Assembly (NCBI RefSeq): GCF_029961185.1
Contig: NZ_JASBQQ010000002.1
Location: 186,001-250,000, forward strand
Length of the DNA: 64,000 nucleotides
Origin: Albidovulum aestuarii
GTDB lineage: Bacteria > Pseudomonadota > Alphaproteobacteria > Rhodobacterales > Rhodobacteraceae
Direction: 5' to 3'
Shown: in pieces, positions 23,305-33,366 of the stretch
How the letters are laid out: each line of letters starts with the position of its first letter
Position numbering within the stretch: the first letter of the stretch is position 1
Notes under the pieces: generated by a model
The model's database searches: none
Told to the model about the DNA's origin: nothing
The model's input: the letters and a program-made list of their open reading frames with translations, nothing else
Program-made: the position numbers and the translations under genes

Positions 23305-25158
23305 ATGTCGAGCCCGCTGCGCAGCAAGAAGCGCGGAAACACGATCATCTGGATCCTCATGGGGATGCTGATCCTCGGCCTCGGCGGCTTCGGGGCCACG
23401 AATTTCGGCGGTTCGGTCCGTTCCATCGGTTCGGTCGGAGATCGGGACATCGACCTGCGTGATTACGCCCGCGCGCTGCAAAGCGAGATCCGCGCTCTGT
23501 CAGGGCAGATCGGCCAGCCGCTCAGCTTTGAACAGGCCCAGTCACTCGGGATCGACCGGGATGTGCAGGCCCGCATCATCGGCTCGGTCGCGCTGGAAAA
23601 CGAAGCAGACAAGATCGGCATTTCTGTCGGTGACTCTACCGTCCGTGACCGGGTGCTGGCGGTCGAGGCCTTCAAGGGCCTGAGCGGTGAGTTCGACCGT
23701 GACACCTATGCGCTGGCCCTGCGTCAGGAAGGACTGAGCGAGGCCGAGTTTGAAACCAAGCTGCGCGATGAAGCCGCACGGACTCTGTTGCAGAGCGCCG
23801 TTCTCGGCGCCGCGACAGCCCCCGGCAGCTATGTCGAAAGCATCGCAAGCTGGTTGACCGAAACGCGCAGCTTCTCGCTGGCGGAACTGACCGCGTCGGA
23901 TCTGTCCGAACCGGTACCCGCCCCGACCGACGATGAGATGAAGGCCTATTACGACGCCCATCCCGAAGATTTCACCAAACCGGAAGCGCGCCGCATCAGC
24001 TATGTCTGGCTTTCGCCCGAAATGCTGGCTGACAAGGTGGAACTGGACGAAGAGGCGCTGAAGGCCGCCTATCAGGACCGCATCGACGAATATTTCACGC
24101 CGGAATTGCGGCTGGTGGAACGCCTCGTCTATCCGGATGAGGAAACCGCCACCGCCGCCAAGGCGCGTCTCGATTCCGGTGAGGTGACATTCGAGGGCCT
24201 TGCCGCCGAGCGTGGGCTGACACTCGCCGATATTGATCTCGGCGAAGTCGCTGAAGCCGATCTCGGCGCGGCCGGCGCGGCGATTTTCGCGCTGGATACG
24301 CCCGGCGTTGTCGGCCCGTTCGCCTCCGATCTCGGGCCGGCACTTTTCGCGATGAACGGCATCCTGGAAGCCAAGGAAGTCCCGTTCGAGGATGCCCGCG
24401 AGGATCTTGCTGCCGAAGCCTCGGTCGACCGCGCCCGTCGACTTGTCGCCGATCAGAGCGACGGGATTGAGGACTTGCTGGCCTCTGGCGCGACGTTGGA
24501 GGAAGTGGCTGCGGAAACCGGCATGGAACTGGGTCAGATCGAATTCAGCGAGGGCACCGACGAGGGCATCGCCGCCTACCCCGCTTTCCGCGAAGAGGCA
24601 GCAGCCGCCACGGCTGAGGCCTTCCCGACACTCGTCGCGCTTGACGATGGCGGTATCTTCGCCCTGCGCCTTGACGGGATCGACCCGCCCACGCTTCGCC
24701 CGCTCGACGAGGTGCGCGAGGGCGTAATTGCAGGCTGGACCCGGCAGGAAACCCATACAAGGCTTCTGGCCCGGGCTGAGGAATTGAAAACTGCGGTAGA
24801 GGGCGGCGCAGCACTGGAAGCGACCGGCGCCATCGTCACGCGGTTCGGCGATTTCGCCCGCGACGGTTATATCGCCGACACGCCTGCAGATGTCGTCACG
24901 ACCGTCTTCAAGTTGAAGGAAGGTGGCGTTGCGGTAATCGACAGCAGCAGCCGCGTTTTTGTCAGCGCTCTGACCGGCATCCATGCTGCCGACCCGAACG
25001 GAGACGACATGACCCGCGCCCGGCAGGCCCTGACCGCTCAGGCCGGTCAGGCCGTAGCCCAGGACATGTTCGAACTCTTCACCCATGCGATCGAGGCCGA
25101 GGCGGGCATCCGGCTCGATCCGGCGGCCATCAACGCCGTTCACGCGCAGCTGAACTGA
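23305..25158 (+). CDS. ppiD: Periplasmic peptidyl-prolyl isomerase, SurA_N/PpiD type
   Basis: 617 residues from the ATG at 23305. Short basic N-terminus, one membrane anchor (IIWILMGMLILGLGGFGA, about 14-31), a SurA_N-like chaperone domain (about 40-200) and a long C-terminal part with a weak parvulin-like region (about 240-370). Expected to be anchored in the inner membrane facing the periplasm and to help outer-membrane proteins fold. The rotamase domain is divergent, so chaperone activity may dominate. It ends 10 bp before trpE. Confidence 0.88.
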   Translation: MSSPLRSKKRGNTIIWILMGMLILGLGGFGATNFGGSVRSIGSVGDRDIDLRDYARALQSEIRALSGQIGQPLSFEQAQSLGIDRDVQARIIGSVALENEADKIGISVGDSTVRDRVLAVEAFKGLSGEFDRDTYALALRQEGLSEAEFETKLRDEAARTLLQSAVLGAATAPGSYVESIASWLTETRSFSLAELTASDLSEPVPAPTDDEMKAYYDAHPEDFTKPEARRISYVWLSPEMLADKVELDEEALKAAYQDRIDEYFTPELRLVERLVYPDEETATAAKARLDSGEVTFEGLAAERGLTLADIDLGEVAEADLGAAGAAIFALDTPGVVGPFASDLGPALFAMNGILEAKEVPFEDAREDLAAEASVDRARRLVADQSDGIEDLLASGATLEEVAAETGMELGQIEFSEGTDEGIAAYPAFREEAAAATAEAFPTLVALDDGGIFALRLDGIDPPTLRPLDEVREGVIAGWTRQETHTRLLARAEELKTAVEGGAALEATGAIVTRFGDFARDGYIADTPADVVTTVFKLKEGGVAVIDSSSRVFVSALTGIHAADPNGDDMTRARQALTAQAGQAVAQDMFELFTHAIEAEAGIRLDPAAINAVHAQLN

Positions 25159-25168
25159 GGACGACCCC

Positions 25169-26680
25169 GTGGCGCTCACTCCTTCCTACGAGGCTTTTGA
25201 GGCGGGCTGGGCCCGGGGAGAAAACCAACTGGTCTACACGCGGCTCGCCGCCGATCTCGATACGCCGGTGTCGCTGATGCTGAAGCTGGCCGAAGCGCAG
25301 CCGATGAGCTTCATGCTGGAATCGGTCACCGGCGGCGAAGTCCGTGGGCGCTATTCCGTGGTCGGGCTGAAGCCTGACGTGATCTGGGATTGCCGGGGGA
25401 GCGAAAGCCGCGTCAATCGTCAGGCACGGTTCGACGCGGATGCGTTCGAACCGCTTGAGGGCCATCCGCTGGAGACGCTCCGCGCGTTGATCGCCGAAAG
25501 CCGGATCGAAATGCCCGAGGGCATTCCGGCCATCGCCGCCGGGCTTTTCGGGTATCTCGGCTACGACATGATCCGTCTGGTGGAGCATCTGCCGAACGTG
25601 AACCCCGACCCGATCGGTGTGCCGGACGCTGTGCTGATGCGCCCGACGATCATCGCGGTGCTGGATGCCGTGAAAAGCGAAGTTACGCTCTGTTCGCCGG
25701 TCTGGGTCAGTTCGGGCCTCTCGGCGCGGGCTGCCTATGCGCAGGCCGCCGAACGGGTGATGGATGCGGTCCGCGATCTGGAACGCGCGCCTGCGGGCGA
25801 AACCCGCTCACTCGGCGACAGCGCGCATCTGGGCGAGATGAAGTCGAACTTCACGCCCGAGGGCTACCGCGCCGCCGTGGAAAAGGCGAAAGAATACATC
25901 CGCGCCGGCGATATCTTTCAGGTCGTGCCCTCACAGCGCTGGACCGCTGATTTCACCCTGCCGCCCTTCGCGCTCTACCGCTCGATCCGGCGCACCAACC
26001 CCTCGCCTTTCCTGACCTTCTTCAATTTCGGCGGCTTCCATATCGTCGGCTGTTCGCCCGAAATTCTGGTGCGGGTCCGCGATGGCGAGGTGACGATCCG
26101 GCCCATAGCCGGAACACGTCCGCGCGGGCGCACACCGGAAGAGGATCGCGCACATGAGGCCGACCTCATGGCCGACAAGAAGGAACTGGCAGAACATCTG
26201 ATGCTGCTTGACCTCGGCCGCAACGATGTGGGGCGGGTCGCGAAGGTCGGCACGGTTCATCCGACCGAGCAATTCATCATCGAGCGCTACAGCCACGTCA
26301 TGCATATCGTGTCGAACGTGGTGGGCGAACTCAGCGCCGACCATGACGCGCTTTCAGCCCTGCTTGCGGGCCTGCCCGCTGGCACGGTTTCCGGTGCGCC
26401 GAAGGTCCGCGCGATGGAGATCATTGACGAGCTGGAGCCGGAAAAGCGTGGCATCTATGGCGGCGGCGTCGGCTATTTTGCGGCAAATGGCGAGATGGAC
26501 ATGTGCATCGCGCTTCGTACTGCCGTGGTGAAGGACGAAAAGCTCTACATTCAGGCCGGTGGCGGTGTCGTCTATGACAGCGACCCCGAGGCCGAGTTTC
26601 AGGAGACGGTCAACAAGTCAAAGGCCCTGAAGGCAGCGGCTGAGGATGCCGGGCTTTTCGTCCGCCGTGGCAACTCCTGA
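25169..26680 (+). CDS. trpE: Anthranilate synthase component I
   Basis: 503 residues, GTG start. Converts chorismate to anthranilate with the TrpG glutaminase. Chorismate-enzyme motifs: LGDSAHLGEMKSNFTPEGYR, GDIFQVVPSQRW, SPEILVRV, RPIAGTRPRG, LDLGRNDVGRVAKVG, and AGLPAGTVSGAPKVRAMEII. The N-terminal SLMLKLAE/ LLESV-like region (MSFMLESVTGG) forms part of the Trp feedback site. Separated from trpG by an opposite-strand gene. Confidence 0.97.
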   Translation: MALTPSYEAFEAGWARGENQLVYTRLAADLDTPVSLMLKLAEAQPMSFMLESVTGGEVRGRYSVVGLKPDVIWDCRGSESRVNRQARFDADAFEPLEGHPLETLRALIAESRIEMPEGIPAIAAGLFGYLGYDMIRLVEHLPNVNPDPIGVPDAVLMRPTIIAVLDAVKSEVTLCSPVWVSSGLSARAAYAQAAERVMDAVRDLERAPAGETRSLGDSAHLGEMKSNFTPEGYRAAVEKAKEYIRAGDIFQVVPSQRWTADFTLPPFALYRSIRRTNPSPFLTFFNFGGFHIVGCSPEILVRVRDGEVTIRPIAGTRPRGRTPEEDRAHEADLMADKKELAEHLMLLDLGRNDVGRVAKVGTVHPTEQFIIERYSHVMHIVSNVVGELSADHDALSALLAGLPAGTVSGAPKVRAMEIIDELEPEKRGIYGGGVGYFAANGEMDMCIALRTAVVKDEKLYIQAGGGVVYDSDPEAEFQETVNKSKALKAAAEDAGLFVRRGNS

Positions 26681-26698
26681 CGCCGAAAGGCGGCCCGG

Positions 26699-28324
26699 CT
26701 ATTGCCGGGCCAGCATTACCGCCGAGGCCGGTGCTATCACCGTTCCTTTGGCCCCTGCGGCAGCCCAGTCCTTCAACGCCTGAACCGTCGCCGGCGCGGT
26801 CGTTCCCGCAACCAGTATCTCACCCTGACGCGCCGCCTCGAAAGCGACCCGGTCCAGATACCGGGCGATGGCGGCTGCGTTTTCTCCACCCGCATCAAGC
26901 TCCCGGTAGACAGAGGCATGAGGAAGCCCGTCCCGGAACGCCGCCTGCTGCGCCGGGTTGAGACCACGATCATAAGTCACGAGCCCACGTCCGTCAGCCG
27001 AAAGCAAGGCAACGAGATGCTGCGCCAGACGCCGGTCGCTCTGGAACGCGGCATCAGGCCGCCCGATCAGGGACACTGTCTCGGGCAGCGCCTGAACGAA
27101 AGCCTGATAGCTAACCTCCATATCCGAAGCCTTGGCGCCCGAGGGCAGGTCAGCAGCAAGGATCGCGATTTCAAGCCCGGCGGCACGATAGGCGGCGGCC
27201 CGATCGCCAGCGTCGGGTCGGGTCGGGTCAATCGCGACCGTCACAGGAAGACCGAGTCCGGCCATCGCCGCAGCATCAAGCCCACCATCCTGCGCGCCCC
27301 GGTCGATCAGCACCACGCCGATGATCGGGAGAGAATCCGGATTGTCGAACGGCGCGGCGTAGCGTTCGACCGCTGGCATATCCTCTGTCGAAGGAAGCGC
27401 GACAACGTCCGCGACGGGTTCATCGGCGGCAGGTTCCGTTGTATCGCCAATGCTCGGCAAACGGTTGATCTTAACACCGGGCACAGCCTGCGAAAAACCG
27501 GGCTGCGGTGCGGTCGTATTGACGAGCGGCTGCGATTCTACTGTCAGGATCACGGGTCCGTCTGATGCCGACTCGTCCGCGACATCCGGCTCTGGCACCG
27601 GCTCGGCAACCGGTTCCGTCGCTTGCGGCTCCGGCGCGGCGGCGATGATGATTTTTTCCTCGGTGTCCTGAACAGATTCACCCTCAAGCGTGGGCGTATC
27701 TGGTGCAACAGGCACGGTCGTCGGCGCGGGATCTGCAATCTCGGGCATCTCGGCAACAGCAGGCAGCTCCTGCGCTGCAACCGACGTCGCGGAGTTCTCC
27801 GCAACAGCATCAGGGACCGTTGCCGGCGCCGCTTCCGGCAAGCCTTCGTCGGCAACGGCTACGCCGCCGTCCAGAACCGGCGTATCAGGCGTCACCTGTG
27901 CGGCTTCGGAAACCTCCGGGGCGGCATCCGCCACGGACGGTTCTGCAGCAGATTCCGCAGGCAACTGAAGGTCCTGCACCTCGGGCGCCGCTTCGGCTTC
28001 CACAATAACCGGTTGCTCGACCTCGGCAGTCGCAGTCTCTGGTTCGGTTGCCGCAACCGATTCCGGTTCGGGTTCAGGCACAACCTCGGTCGGAGCGGCC
28101 TCGGCCGCATCCTCTTCGGCTTCCGCCTCGACCACCGGCTCGGCGGCGGGTTCGGACTGAACCTCAGCGGACACTTCCGTTTCCGGCGCGTTGCCGCCTC
28201 CGGTAGCCTCGGTCGCAATCTCTCGGGCCGCATCAATCGGCGGCGCCATAAGCGACGCAATCGCCAATGCCGATCCGCTGATCAGAAACCCGACCAGCAT
28301 TCCATTTACCAGACCTTTGCCCAC
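26699..28324 (-). CDS. yibQ: Divergent polysaccharide deacetylase (YibQ-like) with long acidic linker
   Basis: 541 residues from a GTG at 28324 (GGAGG five bases upstream). N-terminal membrane anchor GLVNGMLVGFLISGSALAIA, then about 300 residues of Ala/Glu/Pro/Val-rich low-complexity linker, then a C-terminal DUF610/YibQ domain (about 330-541) beginning LPIIGVVLIDRGAQDGG with PVTVAIDPT, EIAILAADLP and GLVTYDRGLN. The domain is related to NodB-type deacetylases but lacks the usual metal-binding His set. Likely periplasmic, with the linker spanning envelope space. Placed on the opposite strand between trpE and trpG. Confidence 0.88.
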   Translation of the reverse strand: MGKGLVNGMLVGFLISGSALAIASLMAPPIDAAREIATEATGGGNAPETEVSAEVQSEPAAEPVVEAEAEEDAAEAAPTEVVPEPEPESVAATEPETATAEVEQPVIVEAEAAPEVQDLQLPAESAAEPSVADAAPEVSEAAQVTPDTPVLDGGVAVADEGLPEAAPATVPDAVAENSATSVAAQELPAVAEMPEIADPAPTTVPVAPDTPTLEGESVQDTEEKIIIAAAPEPQATEPVAEPVPEPDVADESASDGPVILTVESQPLVNTTAPQPGFSQAVPGVKINRLPSIGDTTEPAADEPVADVVALPSTEDMPAVERYAAPFDNPDSLPIIGVVLIDRGAQDGGLDAAAMAGLGLPVTVAIDPTRPDAGDRAAAYRAAGLEIAILAADLPSGAKASDMEVSYQAFVQALPETVSLIGRPDAAFQSDRRLAQHLVALLSADGRGLVTYDRGLNPAQQAAFRDGLPHASVYRELDAGGENAAAIARYLDRVAFEAARQGEILVAGTTAPATVQALKDWAAAGAKGTVIAPASAVMLARQ

Positions 28325-28461
28325 GCCTGCCTCCGACGTTCTATTCCTGCGGTCGGGGGTGCATCTTGCCTTGACCCCGCCGCGCTGCTCTGACCATGTA
28401 TAGCCCGTCACGCGGGCGCGATCACCCCCTGATTGCGTCTGCAATCCGCGAAGGTCCGCCG

Positions 28462-29055
28462 ATGCTGCTACTGATCGATAATTACGACAGCTTTACGTAC
28501 AACCTCGTTCATTATCTGGGCGAGCTGGGTGCCGATGTTGCCGTCCACCGCAATGACGCGCTGAACGTGCAGGAGGCGATGGCGCTGAAGCCTTCGGCCA
28601 TCGTGCTGTCGCCCGGACCCTGCACGCCGGATCAGGCGGGCATCTGCCTCGCGCTGACAGAAGCAGCAGCCGAGACCAGGACGCCGCTTCTGGGTGTCTG
28701 TCTGGGACACCAGACCATTGGGCAGGCCTTCGGCGGAAAGGTTATCCGCTGCCATGAAATCGTGCATGGCAAGATGGGTACGATGCACCATGAGGGCAAA
28801 GGCGTCTTCGCCGGATTGCCCTCGCCTTTTGAGGCAACACGCTACCACTCGCTGGTGGTCGAGCGTGAAAGCCTTCCCGATTGCCTTGAGGTTACGGCAT
28901 GGCTTGAGGATGGCACGATTATGGGGCTGCGTCACAAAACCCTGCCCATCGAAGGCGTGCAGTTCCATCCCGAATCGATTGCCTCCGAACACGGGCACCG
29001 GATGTTGCAGACCTTCCTTGAAGATGCGGGTGTGCCGCTGACGGTTCCGGCATGA
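28462..29055 (+). CDS. trpG: Anthranilate synthase component II, glutamine amidotransferase
   Basis: 197 residues from the ATG at 28462. Class I amidotransferase supplying ammonia to TrpE. Motifs: [17 protein letters not shown] at the N-terminus, [12 protein letters not shown], nucleophile Cys80 in GVCLGHQ, and the His/Glu pair in [10 protein letters not shown]. The stop overlaps the trpD start by four bases. Confidence 0.97.
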   Translation: MLLLIDNYDSFTYNLVHYLGELGADVAVHRNDALNVQEAMALKPSAIVLSPGPCTPDQAGICLALTEAAAETRTPLLGVCLGHQTIGQAFGGKVIRCHEIVHGKMGTMHHEGKGVFAGLPSPFEATRYHSLVVERESLPDCLEVTAWLEDGTIMGLRHKTLPIEGVQFHPESIASEHGHRMLQTFLEDAGVPLTVPA

Positions 29056-30068
29056 GCGCCGATATTCGCCCGCTGATCGGCCTGGCAGCCGACCGCCCGC
29101 TGACGCGAGACGAGGCTGAGACAGCGTTTGAGGCCCTCTTTGAGGGGGCCGCTACACCCTCGCAGATGGGCGGGCTGCTGATGGCACTGCGGACCCGCGG
29201 CGAGACGGTCGAGGAGATCGCCGCCGCCGCCCGCGTGATGCGCGCCAAGTGCCACAAGGTCCGCGCGCCGGAAGGGGCGATGGATATCGTCGGCACTGGC
29301 GGCGACGGCAAGGGGACTCTGAACATCTCGACCGCGACGGCCTTTGTCGTCGCGGGCGCGGGCGTGACCGTGGCCAAGCATGGCAATCGTAACCTGTCTT
29401 CCAAATCGGGGGCGGCGGATGCGCTGACGCAGATGGGCGTCAACGTGATGATCGAGGCGGAAGCGGTTGAAAAAGTTCTGGTGACCTGCGGCATCGCCTT
29501 CATGATGGCGCCGATGCATCACCCGGCGATCCGCCATGTCATGCCGACGCGCGCGGAACTGGGGACACGGACCGTCTTCAACCTGCTCGGCCCTCTGACC
29601 AACCCGGCAGGCGTGAAGCGACAACTGACCGGAGCCTTTTCGCGTCAGTGGATCCGGCCGATGGCCGAAACCTTGCAGGCACTTGGATCCGACCGCGCCT
29701 GGCTGGTCCATGGCGCGGACGGTACCGATGAATTGTCGATCGCGGGCGTAAGCTGGGTCGCGGCCCTGGAAGATGGCGCGGTCAGGGAGTTCGAGTTGCA
29801 CCCCGAAGAGGCGGGCCTGCCCGTCCACCCCTTCGAAGCAATCATGGGCGGCAGCCCGGAGGAGAACGCGACCGCTTTCCGCGCGCTGCTGGCCGGCGAA
29901 CAGGGCGCTTATCGCGATGCCGTCCTGCTGAACGCCGCTGCCGCGCTGGTTGTGGCGGGCAAGGCAGGAACTTTGACCGAAGGCGCGGCGATGGCAGCCG
30001 AGAGCATCGACTCCGGCGCGGCGAAAGCAAAGATCGATGCGCTGGCGGCGGCGTCGCAGGCGGCATGA
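29052..30068 (+). CDS. trpD: Anthranilate phosphoribosyltransferase
   Basis: 338 residues. Joins anthranilate to PRPP. Motifs: [20 protein letters not shown] (PRPP site), [17 protein letters not shown] (anthranilate/Mg site), and LGPLTNPAG. Overlaps trpG and ung by four bases on either side (ATGA), so the run trpG-trpD-ung is translationally coupled. Confidence 0.97.
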   Translation: MSADIRPLIGLAADRPLTRDEAETAFEALFEGAATPSQMGGLLMALRTRGETVEEIAAAARVMRAKCHKVRAPEGAMDIVGTGGDGKGTLNISTATAFVVAGAGVTVAKHGNRNLSSKSGAADALTQMGVNVMIEAEAVEKVLVTCGIAFMMAPMHHPAIRHVMPTRAELGTRTVFNLLGPLTNPAGVKRQLTGAFSRQWIRPMAETLQALGSDRAWLVHGADGTDELSIAGVSWVAALEDGAVREFELHPEEAGLPVHPFEAIMGGSPEENATAFRALLAGEQGAYRDAVLLNAAAALVVAGKAGTLTEGAAMAAESIDSGAAKAKIDALAAASQAA

Positions 30069-30703
30069 TCCCGCAGGCTTGGGCGCATCTGCCCTTTTTC
30101 TCACAGGACTGGCCCCGGATCGAGGCGGCACTGGCGGCCGATGACCGGGTAATCCTGCCCCCCGCGCCGCAACGTTTCGCAGCTTTGGACCTGACGCAGC
30201 CTGACCGGGTGCGGGTGGTAATACTCGGGCAAGACCCCTATCCGACACCGGGCCATGCCCATGGGCTCGCCTTTTCCGTCGAACCGGACGTCCGCCCCCT
30301 GCCCCGCTCTCTTTCCAATATCTACAAAGAGTTGAAGGCAGACGTTGATATCACGCGCCCCAATGGCGATCTGCGCGGTTGGGTGCAGCAGGGGGTACTT
30401 TTGCTTAACACGGCATTGTCCGTTCCGGCAGGCGAGGCGGGCGGGCATGCGAAGCTTGGCTGGCAGCGGCTGGCCGAGCAAGTGCTGGCGGAGGTATCCG
30501 CCCGGCACTGCGCCTTCATCCTCTGGGGTGGGCATGCGCAGAAACTGAACGCCCATATCCGACCCGGTGACCATCTGGTCATCGAAACCGCCCATCCCTC
30601 ACCGCTTTCGGCGCGTCGGGGCTTTTTCGGCTCGCGTCCCTTCAGCCGGGTTAATGACTGGCTGGCGGCACGGGAAGAGGCGCCGGTGGATTGGGGCCGT
30701 TAG
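30065..30703 (+). CDS. ung: Uracil-DNA glycosylase, family 1
   Basis: 212 residues. Removes uracil from DNA. Diagnostic motifs: GQDPYP with the catalytic Asp57, GLAFSV, LNTALSV and the HPSPLSA loop with His177. Its start overlaps trpD (ATGA), so a DNA-repair gene sits inside the tryptophan operon. Slightly shorter than the E. coli enzyme (229) because of a compact N-terminus. Confidence 0.96.
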   Translation: MIPQAWAHLPFFSQDWPRIEAALAADDRVILPPAPQRFAALDLTQPDRVRVVILGQDPYPTPGHAHGLAFSVEPDVRPLPRSLSNIYKELKADVDITRPNGDLRGWVQQGVLLLNTALSVPAGEAGGHAKLGWQRLAEQVLAEVSARHCAFILWGGHAQKLNAHIRPGDHLVIETAHPSPLSARRGFFGSRPFSRVNDWLAAREEAPVDWGR

Positions 30704-30732
30704 GCCAGAGCGGAGGTTTCCCACCCCCGCGC

Positions 30733-30763
30733 CCCCGGGGGGTGTTTTCACAATGAAGAAGCA
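30733..30763 (+). repeat. Extragenic element, looser copy B
   Basis: GGGGGTGTTTTCACAATGAA then GAAGC, in the 99-bp gap between ung and trpC. Similar to copies A (22001) and C (57380), though the core is GTGTTTT instead of GTATTT. Confidence 0.35.
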
Positions 30764-30802
30764 GGGGCTTTTCGGGGCATTCACGGGCGGGTAAGAGGAA
30801 GC

Positions 30803-31600
30803 ATGGATATTCTCGACAAGATCAAGGCCTACAAGCTGGAGGAAGTGGCGGCGGCGAAAGCCCGGCTTTCGCTGGCGGAGGTCGACGCGGCAGCGCGGGC
30901 GGCAGATGCGCCGCGTGGCTTCGCAGCGGCTTTACGGCGGGCCTCGGCGACCGGATACGGGCTGATTGCCGAGATCAAGAAGGCAAGCCCGTCGAAGGGC
31001 CTCATTCGCGCCGATTTCGACCCGCCTGCATTGGCCCGCGCCTATGAGGCGGGCGGGGCGACCTGCCTGTCGGTCCTGACCGATACGCCCTCGTTCCAAG
31101 GCGCGCCGGAGTTCCTGACCTTGGCCCGCGCGGCCGTATCTCTGCCCGCTTTGCGCAAGGATTTCATGTATGACACCTATCAGGTCGCCGAAGCGCGGGC
31201 CTGGGGGGCGGACTGCATCCTGATCATCATGGCCTCAGTCTCGGACGCGCAAGCGGCGGAACTGGAGGATGCGGCTTTTGGCTGGGGCATGGATGTGCTT
31301 CTGGAGGTTCATGACAGGGCGGAACTGGACCGGGCGCTGCGCCTGAAATCCCCATTGGTCGGAATAAACAACCGCAATCTCAAGACCTTCGACGTCACAC
31401 TCGATACAACACGGGCACTCGCACCGCTGATCCCGTCCGATCGGATGGTTGTCTGCGAAAGCGGGCTCTTTACCCCAGCCGATCTGGCCGAGATGGCGGC
31501 GGTCGGGGCGCGCATCTTCCTGATCGGCGAAAGCCTGATGCGGCAGGCCGACGTGGCTGCGGCAACACGGGCGATCCTTGCCGACCCGATGGGGGTCTGA
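30803..31600 (+). CDS. trpC: Indole-3-glycerol phosphate synthase
   Basis: 265 residues, (beta/alpha)8 barrel. Ring closure step of tryptophan synthesis. Motifs: [60 protein letters not shown] and [11 protein letters not shown]. Monofunctional (no TrpF fusion). Ends five bases before moaC. Confidence 0.97.
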   Translation: MDILDKIKAYKLEEVAAAKARLSLAEVDAAARAADAPRGFAAALRRASATGYGLIAEIKKASPSKGLIRADFDPPALARAYEAGGATCLSVLTDTPSFQGAPEFLTLARAAVSLPALRKDFMYDTYQVAEARAWGADCILIIMASVSDAQAAELEDAAFGWGMDVLLEVHDRAELDRALRLKSPLVGINNRNLKTFDVTLDTTRALAPLIPSDRMVVCESGLFTPADLAEMAAVGARIFLIGESLMRQADVAAATRAILADPMGV

Positions 31601-31605
31601 CCATC

Positions 31606-32076
31606 GTGCTTACGCATTTCGACAAGGACGGGCAGGCCCATATGGTCGATGTCTCGGACAAGGCGGTAACCGACCGGGTGGCCGTCGCCGAGGCCTTCGT
31701 GCGGATGAAGCCCGAAACATTGGCGCTGGTTGTCGCGGGGACCGCGAAGAAAGGCGACGTTCTGGGCGTGGCGCGGCTGGCGGGCATCATGGCGGCGAAG
31801 AAATGCGCCGATCTGATCCCGCTCTGTCATCCCTTGCCGATCACCAAAGTGTCGCTGGATCTGACAACTGACGACGGACTGCCAGGGGTGCGGATCGCGG
31901 CCACGGTCAAGACCACCGGTCAGACCGGGGTGGAGATGGAGGCGCTGACGGCAGCATCAGTCGCAGCCCTCACGGTCTACGACATGCTGAAGGCTGCCGA
32001 AAAATCGATGGAGATCGGCGGGCTGCGTGTGGTTCTGAAAGATGGTGGAAAGTCGGGATGTTACGAGGCGTCCTGA
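31606..32076 (+). CDS. moaC: Cyclic pyranopterin monophosphate synthase
   Basis: 156 residues from a GTG five bases after trpC. Second enzyme of molybdenum cofactor synthesis. Motifs: [50 protein letters not shown] and the final KDGGKSG. Typical length. Forms a Moco pair with moeA downstream. Confidence 0.96.
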   Translation: MLTHFDKDGQAHMVDVSDKAVTDRVAVAEAFVRMKPETLALVVAGTAKKGDVLGVARLAGIMAAKKCADLIPLCHPLPITKVSLDLTTDDGLPGVRIAATVKTTGQTGVEMEALTAASVAALTVYDMLKAAEKSMEIGGLRVVLKDGGKSGCYEAS

Positions 32077-32091
32077 ACGCGGGAGACAGGC

Positions 32092-33276
32092 ATGATATCG
32101 GTCGATGAGGCCCTGTCGCGGCTATTTGCGCTCTGCACTCCACTCGCCACGGAATCCATCCCGCTGCGTCATGCTGCCGGGCGTGTCCTGACCGCAGCGG
32201 TAGTAGCGGGGCGCGACCAGCCACCCTTCGGGGCGTCGGCCATGGACGGGTATGCGATCCGCGAGACTGATCATGGTTCCGGGGTCCGACTGAAGGTCAT
32301 CGGCGAATCCGCTGCTGGGAATGGATATTCCGGCATGGTGACTGCTGGCGAAGCCGTTCGCATCTTTACTGGTGCGCCGGTGCCGAGTGGGGCGGATAGG
32401 GTCGTGTTGCAGGAGGACGTGACGCGCGACGGCGACACCATCGTGTTGGGCGGGCGACTGGAACACGGGGCGCATATTCGCGCGGCGGGACAGGACTTCA
32501 AAAGGGGCGACAGCTTCGCTGCGCCACGCCGCCTTGCCCCCACCGATCTTGCCCTGATCGCCGCGATGAACGTGGCCGAGGTCACTGTCTCCCGCCGCCC
32601 GGTCGTGGCGCTGATCGCCACCGGCAACGAACTTGTCATGCCGGGTGAAGCGCCCGGGCCGGATCAGATCATCGCCTCGAACAGTTTTGCCTTGGCCGCC
32701 ATGGCAGAGGCGGCAGGGGCAGAGGTTCGGATGCTGCCCATCGCCCGCGACACCGAGACGTCTTTGCGCTTCACGCTTGATCTTGCGCGCGACGCAGACC
32801 TTATCGTGACCATCGGCGGCGCGTCGGTGGGCGACCATGACCTTGTCGGAAGGGTCACCGAAGGCATGGGGATGGAACGGTCCTTCTACAAGATCGCGAT
32901 GCGGCCCGGAAAACCGCTGATGGCAGGGCGCCTTGGGGCCTCTGCCTTGTTGGGCCTACCAGGAAATCCAGTATCGTCAGTTGTTTGCGGACATATTTTC
33001 ATGTTGCCGCTGCTGCGCGCGATGCAGGGACTTTCTCCCGAACCGGCAGCGACGCTGCACGGTATCCTCGCCACCCCGGTGGAGGCGAATGGCCCCCGTG
33101 CGCATTACATGCGGGCAAGGGTGGAACATCGGGACGGAGCAGCCCATCTGTATCCGTTCGCCCGGCAGGACAGTGCGCTACTGTCCGTTCTGGCAGAGGC
33201 AAATGCGCTTCTGATCCGGCCGGTGGGCGACGCGGCCCGTTCGGTCGGGGCTGCCGTAAATTACATTCCACTTTGA
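32092..33276 (+). CDS. moeA: Molybdopterin molybdenumtransferase
   Basis: 394 residues. Inserts molybdate into adenylated molybdopterin. Features: HAAGRVLTAAVVAGRDQPPF and SAMDGYAI in the N-terminal part, the FTGAPVPSGADRVVLQE stretch, the MoCF-binding domain with LIVTIGGASVGDHDLV, and LGLPGNPVSSVVCGHIFMLP. Start 15 bp after moaC. Confidence 0.96.
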   Translation: MISVDEALSRLFALCTPLATESIPLRHAAGRVLTAAVVAGRDQPPFGASAMDGYAIRETDHGSGVRLKVIGESAAGNGYSGMVTAGEAVRIFTGAPVPSGADRVVLQEDVTRDGDTIVLGGRLEHGAHIRAAGQDFKRGDSFAAPRRLAPTDLALIAAMNVAEVTVSRRPVVALIATGNELVMPGEAPGPDQIIASNSFALAAMAEAAGAEVRMLPIARDTETSLRFTLDLARDADLIVTIGGASVGDHDLVGRVTEGMGMERSFYKIAMRPGKPLMAGRLGASALLGLPGNPVSSVVCGHIFMLPLLRAMQGLSPEPAATLHGILATPVEANGPRAHYMRARVEHRDGAAHLYPFARQDSALLSVLAEANALLIRPVGDAARSVGAAVNYIPL

Positions 33277-33294
33277 GAACCAGATCTGAATTCG

Positions 33295-33345
33295 TTGACA
33301 CAAATAGAGAACACGCATAGAACATGAAAAGAACAGCTTCGGAAC
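33295..33345 (+). promoter_or_regulatory. lexA promoter with tandem LexA half-sites
   Basis: -35 TTGACA (33295-33300), 17-bp spacer, -10 TAGAAC (33318-33323). GAAC occurs at 33309, 33320, 33331 and 33342, each 11 bp apart, giving three overlapping GAAC-N7-GAAC boxes, the alphaproteobacterial LexA operator (GTTC-N7-GTTC on the other strand). The first box covers the -10 element, so lexA should repress itself. Confidence 0.85.
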
Positions 33346-33366
33346 AGGCAAAGGAAAACAGGCATC

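Noticed and set aside
23542-25179. Minus-strand open frame of 545 codons opposite ppiD
   Set aside because: Antisense shadow of the PpiD gene; no ribosome site or domain, and composition typical of reverse-complement frames.
27623-28393. Plus-strand 256-codon frame rich in Arg, Gly and Phe
   Set aside because: Produced by the repetitive Glu/Ala/Pro codons of the yibQ linker read in reverse; no independent start signal.
28932-30248. Minus-strand open frame of 438 codons opposite trpD
   Set aside because: Antisense shadow; trpG, trpD and ung are certain on the other strand.
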